DNA of 64,000 nt. Origin: Microbacter sp049976245. GTDB taxonomy: Bacteria; Bacteroidota; Bacteroidia; Bacteroidales; Paludibacteraceae. A program made the position numbers and the translations under genes. The stretch's first letter is position 1. Every line of letters begins with the position of its first letter. Location of the stretch: positions 76,427 to 140,426 of the forward strand of contig JBMFIQ010000001.1 in NCBI GenBank assembly GCA_049976245.1, read 5' to 3'. Shown here piece by piece: positions 45,819 to 53,557 of the stretch. The notes under the pieces are model-generated. The model made no database searches and had not been told where the DNA came from. It saw nothing but the letters and a program-made list of their open reading frames with translations.

Positions 45819-46140
45819 GGTCAAAAAAAGAAATGAAGTTTGGTCCAAAAAATAGACTTGCGACGCAAAAAGATCCTTCCCCGCTCATCAATCTTTCAAT
45901 CCCCTTTGCAAAAAACCAACAGCACAGCAACTCCGAATCGAAAAAATTGTATGAAAGCGCTTTTATACGCTGTTTAAATATCGTTGTAACGTCGTTGCAA
46001 AGAGATTTAAACACGGCTATGTGCTTTGCAAGTCCAATGGCGCGGCCTATGGATGCAAAAAGATGTTTCTATGACGGCTTTTTTCTGATAAGCCATCACA
46101 CAATCAAGGTTTTCAAAGGGGTAACAATGATAAAATGTTT
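45819..46140. other. Intergenic region before the GH27 leader
   Basis: 322 bp. It holds a long inverted repeat at 45972-46012 and ends at a promoter box at 46141. An overlapping 121-codon plus frame (45794-46159) shows no family and runs through the promoter, so I reject it. Confidence 0.4.
45972..46012. repeat. Inverted repeat GTTTAAAT...ATTTAAAC
   Basis: Perfect 8-bp arms at 45972-45979 and 46005-46012 enclose 25 nt that contain CGTTG twice. It lies 130 bp upstream of the GH27 promoter and could be an operator or a recombination-type site; nothing proves either. Confidence 0.35.
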
Positions 46141-46148
46141 TATCTTTG
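46141..46148 (+). promoter_or_regulatory. Promoter -7 box upstream of repeat copy C and GH27
   Basis: TATCTTTG followed by a leader of about 340 nt before the GH27 ATG. The leader holds a hairpin TTCCCG/CGGGAA near 46230-46252 and repeat copy C. The -33 box is not clear. Confidence 0.55.
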
Positions 46149-46287
46149 TGCGGAAATGAACAAAAGCTAAGCTCATTCATTCAAGATGTTCCATGTCGGT
46201 TTGCAGGTTGATTGCACCAGTTTAAAAGATTCCCGCCTTCAAACGGGAAGTGTTTCATGTGATCTTTAAAAAACAAACTATAAACAG

Positions 46288-46373
46288 ATGAAACGAACCA
46301 TAAAAAGAACTTATGCTCAAGCACATGACTATTGGATGAGTTCCTTACATCCTTAGTGTTAAAAATGTATGAA
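46288..46373 (+). repeat. 90-bp repeat element, copy C, in the GH27 leader
   Basis: Plus-strand copy of the element seen in tandem at 40884-41064, here in the opposite orientation and 5.3 kb away. It begins ATGAAACGAACCATAAAAAG at 46288, holds 22 codons to TAG at 46354-46356 (peptide starts MKRTIKRTYAQ, ends SSLHP), then TGTTAAAAATGTATGAAA as in unit A. 61 of 69 ORF bases match unit A. As with unit A it lies in the 5' leader of a gene. Confidence 0.8.
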
Positions 46374-46495
46374 AATCTTTGAATGACAAGCAACCGATTC
46401 ATGTTTGCACCGGTATGATGTTCGGTCGAAGTGCCTCATTTCTCATCTTTAAACAAAGCATCAATAACTTATATGTTAAACTAAAACATAAAACA

Positions 46496-47740
46496 ATGAA
46501 AACATTCGCTGTTACTTTTCTGTTTTTAATCACATGCTCCATTTCTTCAAATGCCCAGAAAGATTCGTTGCTCGCATTGACACCGCCGATGGGATGGAAC
46601 AGTTGGAACACTTTTCAATGTCACATCAATGAAAAGATGATTCACGAAATGGCCGACGCCATGGTAGCGTCGGGGATGCGCGATGCCGGTTACGTTTATC
46701 TGATTTTGGATGATTGCTGGATGGCTCCAACCCGCGACTCGCTTCAAAATCTTCAAGCAGATCCAAAGAAATTCCCTCATGGCATGAAAGCATTGGGAGA
46801 TTATATTCATTCCAAAGGATTGAAGTTTGGCATTTATAACTGTGCCGGAGCCAAGACTTGCGCCGGATATCCCGGAACTCGAGGCCACGAATATCAGGAT
46901 GCGTTGACCTATGCTTCGTGGGGCGTTGATTATTTGAAATACGATTGGTGCAACACCGAAGGCATCAATGCGGAAGAAGCATATCGAACCATGAGTCAGG
47001 CATTGGCCGCAACGCATCGACCCATCGTGTTCAGTATGTGCGAATGGGGGACGAACAAACCGTGGTTATGGGGCGCCTCGTATGCCGAATTATGGCGAAC
47101 CACGGGAGACATCGGGCGAGGATGGTACATTGCACCACGACCAAACGGGGAATGGACGCCGCTGGGATTTACACAAATCATTGACAAAGATGCAGACTTG
47201 CGTCAATATGCCGGACCGGGACATTGGAATGATCCTGACATGCTGGAAGTGGGCAACGGCATGCCGGTGAACGAAGATCGGGCGCATTTCACCATGTGGG
47301 CCATGCTTGCAGCTCCGTTGATTGCAGGAAATGATCTGCGTACGATGAGTGAAGAAACGCGGCGGATTCTCACCAACCGCGGAGTGATTGCCATCGATCA
47401 GGATTCTCTGGGCATTCAGGGACTGCGTTATGCCGTCAATGATAGTGTGGAGACATGGGTCAAACCGTTGGAGAAAGGCGATTGGGCTGTCTGTTTTTTC
47501 AACCGTTCCGAAACGCCCAAAGCCGTCACGTTCGACTGGAAATCGCAGATGATCACCGATCCGCTTTCAAAAAGAACGCTTAATGCCGCCGAACAGCCTT
47601 ATGATATAGTCAATTTATGGAGCAATCAATCGTTGGGTAATACCAACAAAACCCTGAACAAAACCGTTCCTTCTCATGACGTGCTGTTGCTTTACCTGTC
47701 GAAAAAGGCGCCCTCCGTGCGGATGAAACATAAAAAATAA
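46496..47740 (+). CDS. GH27 alpha-galactosidase, exported
   Basis: Retaining glycosidase removing terminal alpha-galactose. The start is ATG 46496 (MKTFAVTFLFLITCSISSNAQ), giving a signal peptide and 414 residues; the open frame extends 39 codons upstream without sense. The GH27 barrel opens TPPMGWNSWNTFQCHINE, with YLILDDCWM, the nucleophile in YLKYDWCN (Asp150) and the acid/base in LWRTTGDI (Asp205). GHWNDPDMLEVG is also a GH27 hallmark. A short beta-sandwich follows to the end. It is periplasmic or surface located; no SusC/D pair or other hydrolase is beside it. The DUF6242 lipoprotein gene follows at 169 bp with its own promoter box. Confidence 0.95.
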   Translation: MKTFAVTFLFLITCSISSNAQKDSLLALTPPMGWNSWNTFQCHINEKMIHEMADAMVASGMRDAGYVYLILDDCWMAPTRDSLQNLQADPKKFPHGMKALGDYIHSKGLKFGIYNCAGAKTCAGYPGTRGHEYQDALTYASWGVDYLKYDWCNTEGINAEEAYRTMSQALAATHRPIVFSMCEWGTNKPWLWGASYAELWRTTGDIGRGWYIAPRPNGEWTPLGFTQIIDKDADLRQYAGPGHWNDPDMLEVGNGMPVNEDRAHFTMWAMLAAPLIAGNDLRTMSEETRRILTNRGVIAIDQDSLGIQGLRYAVNDSVETWVKPLEKGDWAVCFFNRSETPKAVTFDWKSQMITDPLSKRTLNAAEQPYDIVNLWSNQSLGNTNKTLNKTVPSHDVLLLYLSKKAPSVRMKHKK

Positions 47741-47815
47741 CCTGAAGCAGTGAGCCGTCTCTTTTTTAAATGCCTTGAAATGCAACAGAAAGCCGTTGAT
47801 CTCAAAAATTGTTGC

Positions 47816-47823
47816 TACATTTG
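47816..47823 (+). promoter_or_regulatory. Candidate promoter -7 box for DUF6242 gene
   Basis: TACATTTG matches TAnnTTTG, 86 bp upstream of the ATG; a TTG lies 17 bp upstream, slightly short. Confidence 0.45.
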
Positions 47824-47909
47824 CAAGCTGATCAAAGGACTCGATGTTCAACAGTGAACATGAGCATTGAAGAAGAATAAAACTGACAATTGTGATAAAA
47901 AGGTTTCGA

Positions 47910-49241
47910 ATGAACTTCAAAAAATATCTTTACAGCTCTTTAGCCTTTGTAGGCGTCTTGTTTTTGCATTCATGTCTTAGCACCACCACTCCAACCTATT
48001 CCAATGACGGGCATGTTATTAGTTTTAAGTTGCAAAACAACAGTGTGCCGGCTTTGGCTAAAGCTGTTTTTACCATTGACGAAACAAGAGGGATCATTTA
48101 CAACGTGGATTCATTGCCATTCAATACCGATGTCAAACATGCCATTCCCGTCGTTACGGCTTATTCAACAGCCCGCATGTATTTTAATGACAGCGTTTAT
48201 ACCGGCAAAGACACGGTCGATTTCTCACGTCCGGTGATTCTTAAAAATTATGCGCAGGACGGCATCACCATTCGTCAATACATTGTCACGGTGAATGTTC
48301 ACAAAGTGGATCCAGATTCCATCAATTGGCAACGACGGAGCTATCCGTCACTCAACTTTGATCCCATTGACCAAAAAGCGCTCTTTTTCAATCAACAACT
48401 GATGCTTTATGTCAACGACGGAACACAGATGCATCTTTACACAACAACCGACGGAAAAAGCTGGGTCACACAGTTTATCAATACATTGCCTGCCACAGTC
48501 AATTTAAGGCAAATCGTTCAGTACAACAATACCCTATGCGTGGTTGAAAATGGACAAACCCTGTTGCAATCAACCGACGGTATCACATGGAATCCGATTT
48601 CGTTAGTCAGCAGTGCGCCATTGGTCACACTCATTGGTTCCATTGGGCAAGAGCTTATTGGCATACAACAAAACAACGGACTCTATTCGTTGTGTTATTC
48701 CAACGATGCCAAAACATGGATCACGGGTGAATCCTTAACCAACGGAATGGCCAATTTCCCGATCACTCATTTTAGTTCCGTTTCCTATCAACCTATTGTG
48801 GGATCGCCCAAAGTATTGGTGGTTGGCGGACTCAATGCGTCAGGTCAGCTTGTCAATTCTATTTTCAGTTACATGATAGGCAGTAGTTGGGTAGATTTTT
48901 CTTCCGAAACAACGTTAACGGCTTTTCCTCCCATTGAGGATGAATCGCTGACGGCATACAATAATCAGATCTTACTCGTTGGAGGTAGATTGAACAACAA
49001 TCAGGTCAAAGACGACACCTTGCTGTGGTCAAAAAGCGACGGATTGTTCTGGACCAAAGCCGATTCACTGACCATGATTCCCAAAGTGTTGCATTACACG
49101 CCTCGATACGGTCAATCGGTGGTGACGGACAATGCTTATCGCATTTGGATTATCGGAGGTTACGATGCCTCGGGGAATGTCTTGAAAGATGTTTGGGTCG
49201 GTCGGTTAAACAGCTTAGGATTTGGATTACCGCCAATGTAA
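47910..49241 (+). CDS. DUF6242-type lipoprotein with beta-propeller-like repeats
   Basis: 443 residues from the ATG at 47910 (MNFKKYLYSSLAFVGVLFLHSC); an ATG at 47892 gives six more residues. LFLHSC is a lipobox, so the protein is a lipoprotein of the outer membrane or periplasm. An N-terminal domain (FKLQNNSVPALAKAVFTIDE) resembles Bacteroidetes immunoglobulin-like modules, then repeated TTDGKSWVTQ, STDGITWNP and SNDAKTWIT segments and KVLVVGGLNASGQ / RIWIIGGYDASGNV point to a kelch/Asp-box propeller. Function is unknown. Followed by a strong terminator. Confidence 0.82.
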   Translation: MNFKKYLYSSLAFVGVLFLHSCLSTTTPTYSNDGHVISFKLQNNSVPALAKAVFTIDETRGIIYNVDSLPFNTDVKHAIPVVTAYSTARMYFNDSVYTGKDTVDFSRPVILKNYAQDGITIRQYIVTVNVHKVDPDSINWQRRSYPSLNFDPIDQKALFFNQQLMLYVNDGTQMHLYTTTDGKSWVTQFINTLPATVNLRQIVQYNNTLCVVENGQTLLQSTDGITWNPISLVSSAPLVTLIGSIGQELIGIQQNNGLYSLCYSNDAKTWITGESLTNGMANFPITHFSSVSYQPIVGSPKVLVVGGLNASGQLVNSIFSYMIGSSWVDFSSETTLTAFPPIEDESLTAYNNQILLVGGRLNNNQVKDDTLLWSKSDGLFWTKADSLTMIPKVLHYTPRYGQSVVTDNAYRIWIIGGYDASGNVLKDVWVGRLNSLGFGLPPM

Positions 49242-49257
49242 CATCACTATATCAATG

Positions 49258-49284
49258 ACTGCTCTGAGAAGAGCAGTTTTTGTT
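49258..49284 (+). terminator. Intrinsic terminator after DUF6242 gene
   Basis: ACTGCTCT (49258-49265) and AGAGCAGT (49270-49277) pair perfectly around a GAGA loop, followed by TTTTGTTTG. Confidence 0.88.
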
Positions 49285-49488
49285 TGTGACAAAAAGGCTA
49301 TTCTTTGACAAGGAAAAACTGTTTTTCACGATCCATTGATGAACCAACGACGCGGATCGACATCGTCAAAGCATGCTGGGGTTGTTTTGTGTTGCCATCA
49401 CTGTGGAAACATTCAAAACAACGCACTTAAATGCTTTGCGATAGATGCAATAAGATTCATTTGACCTTAAAAAAACAATGATAAACAG

Positions 49489-50709
49489 ATGAAGTATGCA
49501 CTGACAGCTCCCACATGCATCAAAGGTACCATCGATTTGCCAGCATCCAAAAGCATCAGCAATCGGGCATTGCTGCTTTCTGTTTTAGCTGCGGGGAAAA
49601 CTGACGTCACGCATGTAGCTCATTGTGATGACACGATGGTGATGGAGTATGCATTACAAAAAAGAGATCCCGTGATTGATATTGGGGCAGCCGGGACTGC
49701 CATGCGTTTTCTGACAGCCTATTTTGCCACTCAGGAAGGAAAACGGATTTTGACGGGAAGCGAACGCATGAAACAACGTCCCGTTAAAATATTGGTAGAG
49801 GCTTTAAATGCACTGGGCGCATCCATTCATTACCTCGAACAGGAAGGATTTCCTCCTTTGGAAATCAACGGAACCGCGTTGAAAGGCGGAGAACTTCATC
49901 TTCAAGGCAATGTCAGCAGTCAATATATTTCGGCCTTGTTGATGATAGCGCCAACCTTGAAGCAGGGATTGTCGCTCACATTGGAAGGTGAAATCGTGTC
50001 GAGGCCTTACATTCACATGACGTTGGAAATGATGAGGCTCTTTGGCATTGAAAGCCAATGGACCGATCATCGCATTGTTGTCAGGCCACAACCGTATCGG
50101 TTTTATCCTTTTGAAGTAGAATCGGACTGGTCGGCAGCTTCGTATTGGTATGGCATGGCTGCTTTGGCCCCCAAGACCCTGCTTCAATTGAAAGGCCTGA
50201 AAAAGGATAGTTTACAGGGAGATGCGCAATGTGCATCCATCTTCGAATCATTGGGCGTTCACACTTCTTATCATCCCGATGGCATAACAATTGAATCAAC
50301 AGAACGGCCTGTTCCTTTCTTTTCCTATCATTTTATTGATCAACCCGACTTGGCTCAAACGGTCATAGTCACCTGTTGCCTTTTGGGAATTCCTTTTCAC
50401 TGCGAAGGATTGCAAAGTCTGAAAATTAAAGAAACAGATCGAATGGCAGCCTTGATCAACGAATTGGCCAAATTGGGATATTCATTGAAACAACACGATC
50501 ATGGGACATTGTCTTGGGATGGGAGCATGAAGTCGGCTGTTTCACCTGCGGTGATTGAAACATACAACGATCATCGCATGGCCATGTCGTTTGCCTTGAC
50601 CTCCTTTCGACATCCGGTTCTTATTGCCGATCCCGAAGTAGTGAGCAAGTCTTATCCTGCGTTTTGGGACGATTTGAAACAAACGGGATTCTCCATCGAA
50701 ATTGTTTAA
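49489..50709 (+). CDS. aroA: 3-phosphoshikimate 1-carboxyvinyltransferase (EPSP synthase)
   Basis: Sixth shikimate-pathway step, joining PEP to shikimate-3-phosphate; leads to chorismate for aromatic amino acids and menaquinone. 406 residues, a little shorter than E. coli AroA (427). Motifs: LPASKSISNRALLLSVLA at 17-34, IGAAGTAMRFLTAYF, MKQRPVKILVEAL, SSQYISALLMIAP, SDWSAASYWY, KIKETDRMAALI and YNDHRMAMSFAL. ATG at 49489. No promoter with a full consensus seen in the 200 bp upstream; no aro neighbours. Confidence 0.96.
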   Translation: MKYALTAPTCIKGTIDLPASKSISNRALLLSVLAAGKTDVTHVAHCDDTMVMEYALQKRDPVIDIGAAGTAMRFLTAYFATQEGKRILTGSERMKQRPVKILVEALNALGASIHYLEQEGFPPLEINGTALKGGELHLQGNVSSQYISALLMIAPTLKQGLSLTLEGEIVSRPYIHMTLEMMRLFGIESQWTDHRIVVRPQPYRFYPFEVESDWSAASYWYGMAALAPKTLLQLKGLKKDSLQGDAQCASIFESLGVHTSYHPDGITIESTERPVPFFSYHFIDQPDLAQTVIVTCCLLGIPFHCEGLQSLKIKETDRMAALINELAKLGYSLKQHDHGTLSWDGSMKSAVSPAVIETYNDHRMAMSFALTSFRHPVLIADPEVVSKSYPAFWDDLKQTGFSIEIV

Positions 50710-51228
50710 GGAAAACCAATAACCCGATTTTTGGACAAAAAAATTCGCTTTATAATCCTTCGGGGCTTGATGAAGCAGGTTTTGAAGAGCAAATGGATTT
50801 CTGTGTTGAATGCTTTCGAGTAATCGAAGAAAATGGCAGGATACAACCATGCAAAAACATGGGGTGAATGCGGTACCGGCTCAAACGGAGCATACAAAAG
50901 GAACGGATTTTTCTGTTGCCGTAACAAAAAACAAACACTACTTTTGCAGTTTCATCTTTTTGTAGTTTGTTTTTTAAGTCACTTGGGACTCATTGCTTAG
51001 AATGTATTTTTGATTTACGTGGGAAATGCGCTTTTCGTCAAAAAAAGGAACTTGACGCATCGTGTATTGGTTCAATGAGGTCTTGACTTGGTAAACGATA
51101 AGTTGCCATCATAACTGAATGGTTTAGTCATAGGCGTTTCATTCGTCAAGGATTGAGCTAAAAAGCATTTGGCGTTGTTTGGTACTCATTTAGTTCATAC
51201 ACAAAGAGTTTTTTTTGAAAGCAATAAT
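50710..51228. other. Intergenic region between aroA and SpmAB-type gene
   Basis: 519 bp. It carries one full-consensus promoter at 50915-50946, followed by about 280 bp of leader before the next ATG. I see no small gene, hairpin with T-tract or repeat in the leader. Confidence 0.45.
50915..50946 (+). promoter_or_regulatory. Promoter for the SpmAB-type gene
   Basis: GTTG at 50915-50918, 20 bp, then TACTTTTG at 50939-50946: good match to TTTG-N19-21-TAnnTTTG. Start predicted near 50953, with a leader of about 275 nt. Confidence 0.65.
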
Positions 51229-52461
51229 ATGCTCAATTACATCTGGATTGGTTTTTTTTTGGTAGCATTTCTCGTGGCAGCAGTTCAATTTGTGGTGACG
51301 GGCGATTATGCGGTTTTTGAGCGCATCGTAAAAGCTACTTTTGACATGGCCAAATTTTCGGTGATGGATATTGCCCTGCCTTTGGCCGGAGTCATGACAC
51401 TTTGGTTGGGATTGATGAACATTGGTGAACGCGCCGGAGCCATCCGGTTTGTGTCAAGGTTGGTAGCGCCTTTTTTCGAAAAACTCTTTCCCGAAATTCC
51501 CAAGGGACATCCTGCAAGCGGACAATTGGTGATGAATTTTTCAGCCAACATGTTGGGTCTTGACAATGCCGCCACCCCCATTGGACTGAAAGCCATGCAA
51601 AGTCTTCAGGAGTTGAATCCAAACAAAGAAACGGCCTCAAATGCTCAAATCATGTTTTTGGCTTTGAACACGGCCGGTTTGACGCTGTTGCCTATTTCTA
51701 TCATGGCCCAACGAGCCATTCTTGGAGCTAAAAATCCGACGGACGTGTTGCTGCCCATTCTGATTGCTACCTACGCTGCCACATTAACCGCCATTTTGTA
51801 CGTCGGCATTCGTCAACGGCTTAACTTGTGGAATCGAACCGTTATCGGATGGTTGGGATCGTTAACTGTCGGGATTGGAGCGCTCATGTACGGTTTTTCC
51901 CAATTGTCACCTCAACAAATGACCGTTGTTTCGAGCGTAGTCGGCAATTCCTTATTGATCGCCATCATTGCTACGTTTATGATTGGCGGGATGATCAAAA
52001 GAATCAATGTGTACGAAGCCTTCATTCAGGGCGCCAAACAAGGATTTGATACGGCATTAAAAACCATTCCCTATTTGGTGGGCATGTTGGTAGCTATCGG
52101 TGCGTTCAGGGCATCCGGCGCCATGGATTTACTGATCAATGGTATCGCATGGATTTTTCATTCCATGCATGTAAACACGGACTTTGTGGCTGCATTGCCC
52201 AACGCCTTGATGAAACCGTTAAGCGGAAGCGGCGCAAAAGCGTTGATGGTGGAAACAATGAAAACTTACGGACCTGATTCTTTCCCCGGTCATTTGTCGT
52301 GTGTCTTTCAAGGTGCTGCCGACACCACATTTTATATTGTGGCACTCTATTTCGGGTCGGTCGGTATCAACAAAACACGCTATGCCATTTCGGCAGGACT
52401 TCTTGCCGATCTCGCCGGGGCTGTCACGGCCATCATTGTTTCTTATCTCTTTTTTCGATAA
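51229..52461 (+). CDS. Nucleoside-recognition (SpmA/SpmB-fused) membrane protein
   Basis: 410 residues from ATG 51229 (MLNYIWIGFFLVAFLVAAVQF); the frame extends 20 codons upstream. About ten membrane helices in two gate-domain halves: N-terminal SpmA-like (MTLWLGLMNIGERAG, MNFSANMLGLDNAATPIGLKAM) and C-terminal SpmB-like (IPYLVGMLVAIGAFRASGAMD, GSGAKALMVETMKTYGPDSF, SCVFQGAADTTFYI). In B. subtilis the two proteins act in spore core dehydration; in this non-sporing lineage the fused form has no known role, and the gate domain suggests transport of a small solute. ATG choice rests on the membrane helix starting at once. Confidence 0.88.
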   Translation: MLNYIWIGFFLVAFLVAAVQFVVTGDYAVFERIVKATFDMAKFSVMDIALPLAGVMTLWLGLMNIGERAGAIRFVSRLVAPFFEKLFPEIPKGHPASGQLVMNFSANMLGLDNAATPIGLKAMQSLQELNPNKETASNAQIMFLALNTAGLTLLPISIMAQRAILGAKNPTDVLLPILIATYAATLTAILYVGIRQRLNLWNRTVIGWLGSLTVGIGALMYGFSQLSPQQMTVVSSVVGNSLLIAIIATFMIGGMIKRINVYEAFIQGAKQGFDTALKTIPYLVGMLVAIGAFRASGAMDLLINGIAWIFHSMHVNTDFVAALPNALMKPLSGSGAKALMVETMKTYGPDSFPGHLSCVFQGAADTTFYIVALYFGSVGINKTRYAISAGLLADLAGAVTAIIVSYLFFR

Positions 52462-52860
52462 TGATTTGATCCCAACGTTCATGGCGGCCACTAGGCGGCT
52501 TCTTCAAGATTCAACTTTTGTAAACAACGAATGACGTGATGCACAAACATATTTTTCATGATTATAAAGATTTTGGGTCAAGGAATGACCTCGTCCGACG
52601 CGTTGAAAAATCAGGATGGTTCTTCTTTTCAATGAACTTGTGAACGTTCGGAGTAAAAAATATGAAGAGGCCACGATCTTGTTGTCGTGAGTGACAGGAT
52701 CACGTTATCGAAGAGGTCACGATCGCTTGATCGAAGGTGGCAGTACAACACGACGAGTGTGGATGACGCTACAAAACAGCTTTCATCATCTTTGCCGCTG
52801 AGATGGAAAAGAATTTACGATTGCAAGCTCATTCATTGAGCGTTTTTGTTTTATTGTTTA
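52462..52860. repeat. Decayed copy of the hairpin element plus 46-bp imperfect repeats
   Basis: 399 bp between the SpmAB-type gene and the full element. ATTCAACTTTTGTAA at 52509 resembles the element end at 52861 (mostly transitions apart), and TGACCTCGTCCG at 52586-52597 with its flanks matches 53042-53053, so this is an older, internally deleted relative. Further right, GAAGAGGYCACGATC occurs twice about 46 bp apart near 52672 and 52719, each followed by diverged sequence. No coding sequence recognised. Confidence 0.55.
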
Positions 52861-53310
52861 ATTCAACTTTCGCAAGTAAATAATGGTTTGATTTTTAGGT
52901 GTTATTAGATGAATTTAATTTGATAATCAGTTTCTTATAACTTTAATATTGAAGGAGAACATAATTGACTTATCCTATTGATGCTTTTTTAGTTGAAGAA
53001 GAAATAATATTGATTTTCACAAAAGATTTTTGATTAGGGATTGACCTCGTCCGGTGAGCCAAAAAACAAGTGAGTTGGCGGTTAAAAATCGTCCTTGTTT
53101 GAGCGACAAAGGAGCGAGTTTGGACGATTTGAGCCAACGAACGTCAGTTTTTTGAGCGAAAGCGGACGCAGTCTTGACTTTATCCGATAAATCGGATTGT
53201 TCCATTCGCTTACTTTTTGTGTTAAGTGGAACATCCCGCTTGCGGGGACAAAAAGTAAGTCAGGGTCACAGGGGCGGAAGCCCCTTGTAATGAACATGCG
53301 AAAGTTGAAT
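52861..53310. repeat. 450-bp MITE-like element with inverted ends and strong hairpins
   Basis: ATTCAACTTTCGCA (52861-52874) is repeated in perfect inversion at 53297-53310. Inside lie nested stems: GTTGGC/GCCAAC (53074-53079 and 53133-53138) plus AAATCGTCC/GGACGATTT (53086-53094 and 53122-53130); ATCCGAT/ATCGGAT (53182-53197); CTTACTTTTTGT/ACAAAAAGTAAG (53209-53220 and 53248-53259) enclosing CCCGC/GCGGG; and GGGGC-GGAA-GCCCC (53271-53284). A 22-codon TTG frame at 52965-53033 with an AAGGAG upstream is noted but not called. I recall similar intergenic sequences in other Bacteroidetes; unverified. No transposase is present. Confidence 0.7.
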
Positions 53311-53340
53311 AATTAACCATTAAAATAAGGAGAATTGATT

Positions 53341-53532
53341 ATGCCGGTTATTTCAGTAGAAGGGTCAAAACTGACTAAAGATCAAAAACGCGAACTGATT
53401 GCATCACTCACGGAAGTAGCAAGTAATATTATGAAAATCAACAAAGAAGCTTATGTGGTGGTGATCAAAGAAAATGAAATGGATAACGTTGGCGTTGGCG
53501 GTATCATGTTGTCTGAAAAGAGAGAAAAATAA
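53341..53532 (+). CDS. 4-oxalocrotonate tautomerase family protein
   Basis: 63 residues, the normal length of the one-domain tautomerases (DmpI/XylH type). ATG 53341 gives MPVISVEGSKLTKDQKREL, so Pro1 becomes N-terminal after Met removal and can act as the catalytic base; the open frame extends two codons to a TTG, which would bury Pro. A good AAGGAG sits 9 bp upstream. The usual second catalytic Arg (about residue 39) is not obvious: the region is KEAYVVVIKENEMDNVGVGG. Its substrate is unknown. The isochorismatase-like gene follows at 25 bp, so one operon; the upstream boundary is the hairpin element, 30 bp away. Confidence 0.9.
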   Translation: MPVISVEGSKLTKDQKRELIASLTEVASNIMKINKEAYVVVIKENEMDNVGVGGIMLSEKREK

Positions 53533-53557
53533 CGCAATCAACTTTTAATTTACCATT

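Noticed and set aside
45794..46159. 121-codon plus-strand ORF before the GH27 leader
   Set aside because: Runs through the inverted repeat and the promoter box, with no recognisable domain.
52965..53033. 22-codon TTG ORF with AAGGAG inside the hairpin element
   Set aside because: Short, rare start codon, inside a repeat; kept only as a note because the RBS-like sequence is good.
52861..53310. Intact insertion sequence
   Set aside because: Inverted ends are present but there is no transposase-sized ORF; a MITE or structured RNA fits better.
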